64,000 bases of DNA. Source: Hyphomicrobiales bacterium (lineage in GTDB: Bacteria > Pseudomonadota > Alphaproteobacteria > Rhizobiales > Beijerinckiaceae). The DNA is taken from the NCBI GenBank assembly GCA_027489535.1, contig JAIXZO010000022.1, positions 62,001 to 126,000 on the forward strand, written 5' to 3'. This document shows positions 1-7,711 of the stretch, piece by piece. A program made the position numbers and the translations under genes. Within the stretch, counting starts at the first letter, position 1; each line of letters begins with the position of its first letter. The notes under the pieces are model-generated. The model searched no databases, was not told the origin of the DNA, and saw only the letters and a list, made by a program, of their open reading frames with translations.

Positions 1-1
1 G

Positions 2-346
2 GTCGAGAGGGTCGGCATCGCCGTGGAGGACGCGCCGTTTCTCGCCGTGTCGATGAGCGTCGCCGGGGAAGGACCTGACAGGACTCTGATTTTTCGGACC
101 AACGTCGACGACGAAGCGGCGCTCGGGCCCGACCATCCGATGCGGTTCGAAAAGGAAGCGGCCGGCGGGCTCAAGCCGTATGTGCTGGTTCGCGGAGACT
201 TGTGGGCGCGCGTGACGCGGCCGGTGTTCTACGATCTCGTGGCGCTCGGCGAGGAGCGCGATGTCGACGGGACGGTGATGTTCGGCATCCGCTCAGGCGG
301 GGCCTTCTTTCCCATGATCGAGGCGGCGGCTCTTGCAGATCTCTGA
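2..346 (+). CDS. DUF1285 family protein, C-terminal part
   Basis: The open frame runs in from the left edge with no start codon in the window and ends in TGA, giving about 114 C-terminal residues. Segments such as VEDAPFLAV near the edge and the closing VMFGIRSGGAFFPM match my recollection of DUF1285 proteins, a small alphaproteobacterial family of unknown function. The following NUDIX gene starts inside its last codons, so the two are probably co-transcribed. The N-terminus is missing only because the window begins here. No catalytic role can be read from the sequence. Confidence 0.75.
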   Translation, partial: VERVGIAVEDAPFLAVSMSVAGEGPDRTLIFRTNVDDEAALGPDHPMRFEKEAAGGLKPYVLVRGDLWARVTRPVFYDLVALGEERDVDGTVMFGIRSGGAFFPMIEAAALADL

Positions 347-1010
347 ACCTTCTCTCCCCGTCGTTCGCCTGACCTTGGCCGCCGACGAACTGGTGGCGCG
401 CGCCGAGCGGCTGCTGTCGCTCGAGCCGCCGGCGGACGTGTTCGAACCGGAACGCTTCCCCGACCGGGGGGACCATAATCTCGCTCCGATGCTCGCGCCG
501 ACCGACGGCACGCGCCATCGCAGGGCGGCGGTGCTGGTGCCCGTGGTGGACCATCCGGAGGGCGCAACCGTTCTGCTGACCCGGCGGTCCGCGCAATTGC
601 GCGACCATTCCGGCCAGATCGCGTTTCCCGGCGGCCGGATCGACCCCGAAGACGTAGACGCGGTGGCGACGGCGCTGCGCGAAGCCCAGGAGGAGATCGG
701 GCTCGAAGCCCGCTTCATCCGTCCCTTGGGCTATCTCGACCCTTATCTGTCCTCGACGGGATTTCGCATCCTGCCGGTCTTGGCGGTCGTGCGGCCCGGT
801 TTCGAGCTGTCGATAAACCCCGCGGAAGTCGACGTCGCGTTCGAAGTGCCTTTGGGATTCCTGATGGACCCGGACAATCATGCGCGGCATTCCCGCGAAT
901 GGCAGGGCAGCACGCGACACTATTTGGCGATGCCGTTCGGCGAGCACTATATCTGGGGCGTGACCGCCGGGATCCTCCGGAACCTCTATGAGAGGCTCTA
1001 TCTGCGATGA
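333..1010 (+). CDS. NUDIX hydrolase, CoA pyrophosphatase type
   Basis: This 225-aa protein is likely a cytosolic hydrolase cleaving coenzyme A or its thioesters to phosphopantetheine and 3',5'-ADP. The CoA-specific signature is visible: LLTRRSAQLRDHSGQIAF, then PGG, then the NUDIX helix LREAQEEIGL with its metal-binding glutamates. The start used is TTG at 333, overlapping the DUF1285 stop by 14 bases; there is no ATG near the expected N-terminus. The stop overlaps the next ATG as ATGA, indicating translational coupling. Family assignment is firm; the exact substrate is inferred from the signature. Confidence 0.85.
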   Translation: MQISEPSLPVVRLTLAADELVARAERLLSLEPPADVFEPERFPDRGDHNLAPMLAPTDGTRHRRAAVLVPVVDHPEGATVLLTRRSAQLRDHSGQIAFPGGRIDPEDVDAVATALREAQEEIGLEARFIRPLGYLDPYLSSTGFRILPVLAVVRPGFELSINPAEVDVAFEVPLGFLMDPDNHARHSREWQGSTRHYLAMPFGEHYIWGVTAGILRNLYERLYLR

Positions 1011-1264
1011 TCCGATCTTTGATCGAAGAGATCACCCTCTTCTTGCTGCCCTTCGCGGCTTTCGCGCTATGGCTCGTCTTCCGCAAAAAAACGCCGCTGA
1101 AGGCCGCCCATTGGGACGGCCAACTCAGCATTCTCGCGCTGATCGGTTTGCTGTTCGTCGCGGCGGGGCTGTTTTACACGGGTTGGACGGCCGAGCGGAG
1201 CCGGGGCACCTACGTGCCGGCGCATATGGAAAACGGCCGGTTCGTGCCCGGAGAGTTCCGGTGA
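1007..1264 (+). CDS. DUF6111 small membrane protein
   Basis: An 85-aa protein with two hydrophobic helices, about residues 8-24 (LFLLPFAAFALWLVF) and 42-60 (ILALIGLLFVAAGLFYTGW), followed by a short polar tail. It resembles DUF6111, found between the CoA pyrophosphatase and cca in related genomes; the function is unknown. It begins in an ATGA overlap with the NUDIX gene and ends in a GTGA overlap with cca, so it is translated as part of this operon. Confidence 0.8.
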   Translation: MIRSLIEEITLFLLPFAAFALWLVFRKKTPLKAAHWDGQLSILALIGLLFVAAGLFYTGWTAERSRGTYVPAHMENGRFVPGEFR

Positions 1265-2511
1265 GCACGAAGGTTTTGCGCATGCCGGAGCCGATCGTCG
1301 CGGACCCGGCATTGCGCCGGTTGTTCACGACGCTCGAATGCGACGGAGATCGTGCGATGCTGGTCGGCGGCATCGTGCGCAATACGCTGATGGGGCGCGG
1401 CGCGACCGATATCGACGTCGCCACCACGGCCCTTCCTGAGATCGTGTCGGAACGGGCCGTGCGCGCGGGGCTGAAGGCGGTGCCGACCGGCATCGAACAC
1501 GGCACGGTCACCGTCATCGTCGACGGCAAGCCGTTCGAAGTGACGACGCTGCGCGAGGACGTGGAGACCGACGGACGACGCGCGGTGGTCCGTTTCGGAC
1601 GCGACTTCAGCCATGACGCACGCCGGCGCGACTTCACCATCAACGCGCTTTACGCGGACGCGGACGGCCGCATCCATGATTTCGTCGGGGGCGTGCGGGA
1701 TCTTGAAGCGCGGCGCGTGCGCTTCATCGGCGATCCGACGACCCGCATCCGCGAGGACTATCTCCGCATCCTCCGGTTCTTCCGCTTCCACGCGGATTAC
1801 GCAGAGGGGCCGCTCGATGCGGAGGGCCTCGCGGCTTGCATGCGCGAACGCGGCGGATTGGACCAATTGTCCCGCGAGCGCGTCCGCGCCGAACTGCTCA
1901 AGCTTTTGACGGCGCGGCGCGCAACGCAGACGCTGGCGGAGATGGACGAAGCGGGGCTTTTGGCCCCGGTGCTCGGACGCCCGGGCGCACCGACAACGTT
2001 GATTCAACTTGATCGCGTTTTGCCGCAAGCCGATGCCGTGACTCGTCTTTTCGCGCTGACTTCAAGCATCGAAGAAGATCCGGCGGACTATGCCGCGGCG
2101 ATCCGCGATAAGCTGCGGCTGTCCAACGAGGAGGCGACGCGGCTGGCGGCCATGGCCGGGGCCGCCGTCGACATCGGCCGCGCCCTCCCCGACCCCGCCG
2201 CATTGCGGCGGATCGCCTATCGCCGGGGACATGCGGCCGCGCACGCGGCTCTAGCCCTCGCCTCGGCCCGCCTCGGCGCCGATGAAATCCCCGTCGATCT
2301 CGCGGCGGGCGTGGACGGCGCACCGACGGCTTCTCCGTTCACCGGCACCGGCATGTTGGCATTGGGGCTGACGCCGGGACCGGCGGTAGGCCGCGCCATG
2401 GCGGAGGCCGAGGACATATGGAGCGCGGCAGGCTTTCCGAACGATCCGGCGCGCATCGCCGACATCGCAAGGCGTGCAGCCGAGAGAGCCGCGGCGAAAG
2501 CGTCGGACTGA
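1261..2511 (+). CDS. cca: CCA tRNA nucleotidyltransferase
   Basis: This 416-aa enzyme adds or repairs the 3'-CCA end of tRNAs using CTP and ATP. The class II nucleotidyltransferase motif is clear: MLVGGIVRNTLMGRGATDID gives the GG plus the DxD metal-binding pair. The RRDFTINALY motif and the flexible-loop/neck region (EDYLRILRFFRFHADY) follow. The GTG start at 1261 overlaps the DUF6111 stop as GTGA; longer in-frame extensions upstream run through DUF6111 and are not credible. The C-terminal half is the helical tail typical of alphaproteobacterial homologues. Confidence 0.93.
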   Translation: MSTKVLRMPEPIVADPALRRLFTTLECDGDRAMLVGGIVRNTLMGRGATDIDVATTALPEIVSERAVRAGLKAVPTGIEHGTVTVIVDGKPFEVTTLREDVETDGRRAVVRFGRDFSHDARRRDFTINALYADADGRIHDFVGGVRDLEARRVRFIGDPTTRIREDYLRILRFFRFHADYAEGPLDAEGLAACMRERGGLDQLSRERVRAELLKLLTARRATQTLAEMDEAGLLAPVLGRPGAPTTLIQLDRVLPQADAVTRLFALTSSIEEDPADYAAAIRDKLRLSNEEATRLAAMAGAAVDIGRALPDPAALRRIAYRRGHAAAHAALALASARLGADEIPVDLAAGVDGAPTASPFTGTGMLALGLTPGPAVGRAMAEAEDIWSAAGFPNDPARIADIARRAAERAAAKASD

Positions 2512-2570
2512 TTCGACTCCCCGCACCCGTGAGGATATTCTTAACTTCTCGCAGCGCACGGCCGAGCCCG

Positions 2571-2858
2571 ATGATCCGTTCAGCCTCCCGTACCGGTCCA
2601 AGCCCGGCCGACATCGCCCGTCGGCTCGCGGAACGCCGCGACAGATCGGCGCGGGAGCGGGCGCGCTCGACCGATGCGGCGCAGGATCAATGGCGTCGGG
2701 AGACCTTCACGCTGCCCCGCGACGAGGCGCGTGAAAAGGCCCGCGAGTTGCTGAGCCGCTTCCCCAAGGCCGCCTACATGACTGAAATCGAGTGGTGGCG
2801 GCAGCTCGACGACGGCCGCATCGAGTTCACCATGCGTCGTTTGCCCAGCGCGGACTGA
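2571..2858 (+). CDS. conserved hypothetical protein, 95 aa
   Basis: A short basic protein. The first 40 residues are rich in Arg and Ser (IARRLAERRDRSARERAR). The second half is more ordered, with PRDEAREKARELLSRFP and a C-terminal EIEWWRQLDDGRIEFTMRRL. I do not recognise a named domain. The ATG at 2571 is preferred because the upstream extension lies inside the end of cca. It sits between cca and moxR, about 60 bases after cca, and may belong to the same transcript. Confidence 0.6.
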   Translation: MIRSASRTGPSPADIARRLAERRDRSARERARSTDAAQDQWRRETFTLPRDEAREKARELLSRFPKAAYMTEIEWWRQLDDGRIEFTMRRLPSAD

Positions 2859-2971
2859 CGAGCGGCTTCCGCCTTTCTTTTGCCCCGACACGTGCCGAGC
2901 CTTGTCGATGCCGCATCCGCGGCCGATGATGCATGAGGGCCCGTCTTCCGGGGCCGAACGAGGGGCGTGCG

Positions 2972-3985
2972 ATGAACGTGACCGGAGTTGCGGCCGAGGC
3001 CGCCGAATTCGACGACGGCATAGTCGCCTTGGCCGAGGCTGCGGTCGAGCGCGTCGGTCTCGCGCGCGACGGTATCGGCGCGGTCATCTTCGGTCAGCGC
3101 GAAGTGGTCGAGAACGCGCTCGTCACCATTCTCTCGGGAGGTCACGGCCTTCTCGTCGGCGTGCCGGGTCTCGCCAAGACGAAACTCGTCGAGACGCTCG
3201 GCACCGTGCTGGGCCTCGAAGAACGCCGCGTCCAGTTCACGCCCGACCTGATGCCCTCCGACATTCTCGGCACCGAGGTGCTGGAGGAGACGGCGGAGCG
3301 CCGCCGCAGCTTCCGCTTCATCAAAGGCCCGATCTTCACGCAATTGCTGATGGCCGACGAGATCAACCGCGCCAGCCCGCGCACGCAGTCGGCGCTGTTG
3401 CAGGCCATGCAGGAGCGCCACGTCACGATCGCGGGCGAAACGCATGAATTGCCGCGCCCCTTCCATGTGCTCGCCACACAGAACCCGGTGGAACAGGAAG
3501 GCACCTACCCCCTTCCCGAAGCGCAGCTTGACCGCTTTCTCCTGCAGATCGACGTCCTGTACCCCGATGCCGAGACAGAGCGTCGCATTCTGCTCGAAAC
3601 CACGACGGAGGCGCAGGCCGTCGCGAAGCCCGCCATGACGGCGGACGAGCTGATGGGCATCCAACGTCTCGTGCGGCGCTTGCCAGTGGGCGAAAGCGTC
3701 GTTTCCGCGATTCTCGATCTCGTGCGCGCCGCGCGCCCCGGGGACGGTTCCGCCGACATTGCCGATCACCTCTCATGGGGGCCCGGCCCGCGTGCCGGGC
3801 AGGCGTTGATGCTGGCGGTACGCGCCCGCGCCCTGCTGCAGGGAAGGCTGGCGCCCTCTCTCGACGACGTCGCCGCGCTCGCCGAGCCGGTGCTGAAGCA
3901 CCGCATGGCCTTGAGCTTCGCGGCGCGGGCGGAGGGCGAGACGCTGTCGGGCATCATCGCCCGCCTCAAGAACCGGATCGGCTGA
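2972..3985 (+). CDS. MoxR-family AAA+ ATPase
   Basis: A 337-aa AAA+ ATPase. Visible motifs are Walker A GVPGLAKTK (about residues 62-70), Walker B LLMADEINRA, and a sensor-1 region around HVLATQNPVEQEGTYPLPEA, all characteristic of MoxR. MoxR proteins act as chaperone-like ATPases that mature VWA-domain partners. Here the next gene (DUF58) follows after 5 bases and two VWA-like membrane proteins follow that, the usual MoxR partner arrangement. The ATG at 2972 gives the family-length protein; an upstream in-frame ATG at 2933 would add 13 residues. Confidence 0.9.
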   Translation: MNVTGVAAEAAEFDDGIVALAEAAVERVGLARDGIGAVIFGQREVVENALVTILSGGHGLLVGVPGLAKTKLVETLGTVLGLEERRVQFTPDLMPSDILGTEVLEETAERRRSFRFIKGPIFTQLLMADEINRASPRTQSALLQAMQERHVTIAGETHELPRPFHVLATQNPVEQEGTYPLPEAQLDRFLLQIDVLYPDAETERRILLETTTEAQAVAKPAMTADELMGIQRLVRRLPVGESVVSAILDLVRAARPGDGSADIADHLSWGPGPRAGQALMLAVRARALLQGRLAPSLDDVAALAEPVLKHRMALSFAARAEGETLSGIIARLKNRIG

Positions 3986-3990
3986 GGGGA

Positions 3991-4914
3991 ATGGCGCGCG
4001 TCCGCGTCCTCGACGACACGGAACGGCGCATCGGTCCGCAACACGCGACCGGCGCATTGGATCTCGCACGCCGCCTGCCGCGGCTCGCGGTCGAGGCGCG
4101 GCGGATTTCGGCCGCCGTCGCGCACGGTATTCACGGCCGCCGCCGCCCGGGAACGGGCGAAAATTTTTGGCAATTCCGCTCCTTCACCACCGGCGAACCG
4201 GCAAATCGCATCGACTGGCGGCGCTCGGCGCGGGACGCGCATCTTTACGTGCGCGAACGCGAATGGGAGGCGGCGCATACGATCGGCATCTGGATCGACC
4301 GCTCGCCTTCGATGGCGTTCGCTTCGAGCCTCGCCTCGGCGCCCAAGATGGACCGCGCCGTCGTGCTGGGCCTCGCGCTTGCCGACCTGCTGGTGCGCGG
4401 CGGCGAACGGGTCGGCCATCTCGGCCTCGGCGCGCCGATGGCGTCGCGCTCCATCGTCGACCGTCTCGCAGCCGAATTGGCGACGGACCGGAACGGGGCT
4501 GACGCCGAACTGCCTGAATCCCTGCCGCTGCCGCCGCTGTCGGAAGCGGTGCTGCTGACTGACGGCTTGAGTCCGCCGGCGGAGTTTGCGGCGGCGATCG
4601 AGAAGCTGGCGGCACGGGGCGCACGCGGCCACCTGCTGCGCATCGTCGACCCCGTGGAAGAAAGTTTCCCGTTCGAGGGACAGGCCGAACTCGTCGCCAC
4701 GGAAGGGCGCGCCAAGCTGGACGTGGGAGACGCCGGGGCGTTCCGGTCCTCGTATCGTGCACGGATGGAGGCGCATGACGCCGCTTTGGCCGATGCATGC
4801 CGGCGGCGCGGGTGGTCCTATCTCGTGCACCGCACGGACCGCCCCGCGTCCGAGGCGCTGCTGGCGGTGGCGGTGCGCGTGGCGCAAGGCGCGCACGGCG
4901 GAGGGAGCTTCTGA
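3991..4914 (+). CDS. DUF58 domain protein, MoxR partner
   Basis: A 307-aa protein carrying the DUF58 signature RRPGTGENFWQFRSFTTGEP followed by IDWRRSARD. The second half is VWA-like, with WIDRSPSMAF giving a DxSxS-type metal site and LLTDGLSPP further on. The family is cytosolic and works with MoxR ATPases. The stop overlaps the next ATG (TGATG), so it is coupled to the DUF4159 gene. Confidence 0.88.
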   Translation: MARVRVLDDTERRIGPQHATGALDLARRLPRLAVEARRISAAVAHGIHGRRRPGTGENFWQFRSFTTGEPANRIDWRRSARDAHLYVREREWEAAHTIGIWIDRSPSMAFASSLASAPKMDRAVVLGLALADLLVRGGERVGHLGLGAPMASRSIVDRLAAELATDRNGADAELPESLPLPPLSEAVLLTDGLSPPAEFAAAIEKLAARGARGHLLRIVDPVEESFPFEGQAELVATEGRAKLDVGDAGAFRSSYRARMEAHDAALADACRRRGWSYLVHRTDRPASEALLAVAVRVAQGAHGGGSF

Positions 4915-7709
4915 TGCTCGGCCTGCCGCTCGCCTTCGCCTCCCCGCTCGTTCTTGCGGCACTCGCCGCGCTTCCCGCCCTGTGGTGGCTTCTGCGCGTG
5001 ACGCCGCCGCGCCCGCGCACGATCCCGTTCCCGCCGCTGCGGCTGATCCTCGACCTCGTTCCGAAGCAGGAAAAGCCTGCGCGCACGCCGCTCTGGCTTC
5101 TTCTTTTGCGCATCGCGATCGCGGCGCTCGTGATCCTCGCGGCGGCCGGTCCGATCTGGAACCCGCGCACCACGGACGCGACGGCGGGTCGCGCACCGGT
5201 GCTGGTGGTCGTCGACAACGGCTGGGCCGCGGCGGCGACATGGGACGAACGCAAGGCGGCGCTCGAGCGGGTTCTGCGCGAAGCCGCCGCGGTCAACCGG
5301 CCCGTCGCGCTGCTTGCGACGGGGGACCGTCCCCACGCGCCGGCCCTCTCCGACGCGGGCGGCGCGCTGGACAAGGCGCGGGCGCTTGCGCCGGTTCCGT
5401 TCACCCCCGACCGCATGTCGCACGCACCCGCACTCGCCGAATTTCTGCGGCGCGAGAACGTCGCTGGAGCGGTGTGGATCAGCGACGGCGTAAGCTTGGC
5501 GGACGAGAGTGCATTCGTCGCCGAACTGAAATCGGCGCTCGGAGACCGCACGCCCACGGTGATCGCGGACGACCGGCCCGTGCTGGCGCTGGCGGGCGTC
5601 GAAAGCACCGCGTCCGGGCTCACGGTCCGCATCGTGCGCGCCGGCGCGGGCGCATCGGTCGGGCGTTTGCGGGCCCTCGACTTCAAGGGACAGCCGCTCG
5701 CCGAGACCGATTTCAACGTTTCGGGACCGGAGGGGCGCGTGTCCGTGGCGCTGCCGTTGGAATTGCGCAACGAGATCGCCCGTTTCGACGTGCTCGGCAA
5801 CCGCTCGGCCGGCGCGGTGGCGCTGGTGGACGAAAGCGGCAAGCGACGGCGCGTCGGCATCGTTTCGGGCGTGACCGCGGATGTTTCGCAGCCGTTGCTT
5901 TCGCCGGTCTATTACGTCCAGCGTGCCGTCGAACCGTTCGCCGAGGTGCGGGTCCCGCGCCAAGGCACGGTCGATTCCATCGCCGGATTGCTGGACGAGA
6001 AAGCCTCGGTGCTCGTGTTGGCGGACGTCGGGAATCTTCCCGAGGACATCCGCCGCCGCGTGGAGACCTTCGTGAGCGAAGGCGGCGTGCTGCTGCGTTT
6101 CGCGGGACCGCGCTTGGCGGCCGGCGGCGACGAACTCGTTCCGGTCAAGCTGCGCCGCGGCGGCCGCTCGCTCGGCGGGGCGTTGGCTTGGGACACGCCG
6201 CGCGCGCTCGGGCCCTTCGAGGAGACGAGCCCTTTCCACGGCATCGGACAGCCGAAGGACGTGGCGATCAGCCGTCAGTTGCTTGCCGAGCCGGAACCCG
6301 ATCTCGCCCGCAAGACGTGGGCGTCCTTGGCCGACGGGACTCCCATCGTCACCGCCGAACGGCGCGGGGCGGGGCTGGTCGTGCTCTTTCACGTAACGGC
6401 GGATACGAGCTGGTCGAACCTGCCGCTCTCCGGTCTTTTCGTCGACATGCTGCAGCGCGTCGTTTCGCTCGCGGGCTCGGGCCGAGGCGAGGCTCGGACC
6501 GAGCCGAATGCCGGCGCCGGACGCATGCTCGCTCCCTTCCTGACGCTCGACGGCTTCGGCGCGCCCGGCGTGCCCCCGCCGACGGCCAAGCCGGCCGCGG
6601 TCACCGCCACGACGGTCGCCTCGCGGGATCATCCGCCCGGCTGGTACGGCGATCCCGATGCGCCGAGCGCGATCAACGCCCTCGCCCCGACCGCACTGCT
6701 GCGCACGCTTGATCTTGCGCCGCTTGGCGCACGTCTGGAATCGCTTCGCCTGACGCCGCCTCTCGATCTGCGGCCTTGGCTGCTGACCGCCGCCGCCTTG
6801 TTGTTTGCGCTCGATACCTTGGCGTCGGCGCTGCTCGCCGGCGGCTTCCGCTCGCCCTTGAGGGCACGAACCGCGGCACTGCTGCTCGCCTTGCCGTTGC
6901 TCGGCCCCGCGCCGCCCGTCACCGCACAGACGCGCCCGCCCCAAACCGCAGGCGAAATCGGCCCCAAGGAGGTCGATGCCGCCCTGTCGACGCGCTTCGC
7001 CTATGTGGTGACCGGCGACGCCGCGGTGGACGAGACGAGCCGCGCCGGCCTCGTCGGCCTCAACGCCTATCTTTCGGCCCGCACCGCGCTCGATCCGGGC
7101 GATCCGGCGGGCGTCGACCCGGCGCGGGACGACCTGACGCTGTACCCGATCATCTACTGGCCGATGGTCGCAGGCCGCGAGCCCCCGGGCGATGCCGCGA
7201 TCAGGCGCGTCGACGCCTTCATGAAGAACGGCGGCACCGTCGTCTTCGACACGCGCGATGCCGGCACGTCGCTGGGCGGCAATTCCGTGTCGGCCGAAAC
7301 GCGGCTGCTGCGGCGCATCCTCGCGGGCATCGCGGTGCCCGACCTCGAGCCCGTGCCCGCGGACCATGTCGTCACGAAGGCCTTCTACCTGATCGAGAAC
7401 TTCCCGGGCCGTTACGCCGAGGGCAAGACCTACATCGAGGCCCTACCGCGCGGCGAGCTGCCCGACGCCGAGAGACCCGCACGCGCCGGCGACGGCGTAT
7501 CGCCGGTCATCATCACCTCCAACGACCTCGCCGCGGCTTGGGCCGTCGGCACGCGCGGGGAGCCCCTTTATCCGCTCGTGCAGCAGATGCAGCGGCAGCG
7601 TGAAATGTCCCTGCGCGCGGGCGTCAACATCGTGATGTATGCGCTGACCGGCAACTACAAGGCCGATCAGGTGCATGTGCCCGCCCTCCTCGAACGGTTG
7701 GGGCAGTAA
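4914..7709 (+). CDS. BatA-like / DUF4159 membrane protein
   Basis: A 931-aa inner-membrane protein. The N-terminus is BatA-like: a hydrophobic segment at residues 5-25, a linker, and a second at about 60-80 (LWLLLLRIAIAALVILAAAG). A VWA-like fold begins near VLVVVDNGWAAAATW. Its metal site is degenerate, because DxSxS is replaced by DNGWA. Two more hydrophobic stretches occur around residues 620-670 (WLLTAAALLFALDTLASALL and AALLLALPLLG). The last 240 residues form the DUF4159 domain (RFAYVVTGDAA to the C-terminus). The 2-base gap before the next gene points to one operon with moxR and DUF58. Confidence 0.85.
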   Translation: MLGLPLAFASPLVLAALAALPALWWLLRVTPPRPRTIPFPPLRLILDLVPKQEKPARTPLWLLLLRIAIAALVILAAAGPIWNPRTTDATAGRAPVLVVVDNGWAAAATWDERKAALERVLREAAAVNRPVALLATGDRPHAPALSDAGGALDKARALAPVPFTPDRMSHAPALAEFLRRENVAGAVWISDGVSLADESAFVAELKSALGDRTPTVIADDRPVLALAGVESTASGLTVRIVRAGAGASVGRLRALDFKGQPLAETDFNVSGPEGRVSVALPLELRNEIARFDVLGNRSAGAVALVDESGKRRRVGIVSGVTADVSQPLLSPVYYVQRAVEPFAEVRVPRQGTVDSIAGLLDEKASVLVLADVGNLPEDIRRRVETFVSEGGVLLRFAGPRLAAGGDELVPVKLRRGGRSLGGALAWDTPRALGPFEETSPFHGIGQPKDVAISRQLLAEPEPDLARKTWASLADGTPIVTAERRGAGLVVLFHVTADTSWSNLPLSGLFVDMLQRVVSLAGSGRGEARTEPNAGAGRMLAPFLTLDGFGAPGVPPPTAKPAAVTATTVASRDHPPGWYGDPDAPSAINALAPTALLRTLDLAPLGARLESLRLTPPLDLRPWLLTAAALLFALDTLASALLAGGFRSPLRARTAALLLALPLLGPAPPVTAQTRPPQTAGEIGPKEVDAALSTRFAYVVTGDAAVDETSRAGLVGLNAYLSARTALDPGDPAGVDPARDDLTLYPIIYWPMVAGREPPGDAAIRRVDAFMKNGGTVVFDTRDAGTSLGGNSVSAETRLLRRILAGIAVPDLEPVPADHVVTKAFYLIENFPGRYAEGKTYIEALPRGELPDAERPARAGDGVSPVIITSNDLAAAWAVGTRGEPLYPLVQQMQRQREMSLRAGVNIVMYALTGNYKADQVHVPALLERLGQ

Positions 7710-7711
7710 GC

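Noticed and set aside
4818-7367. 849-codon minus-strand open frame opposite the DUF4159 gene
   Set aside because: Same artefact of high GC at third codon positions; the plus-strand gene has membrane helices, a family domain and operon spacing.
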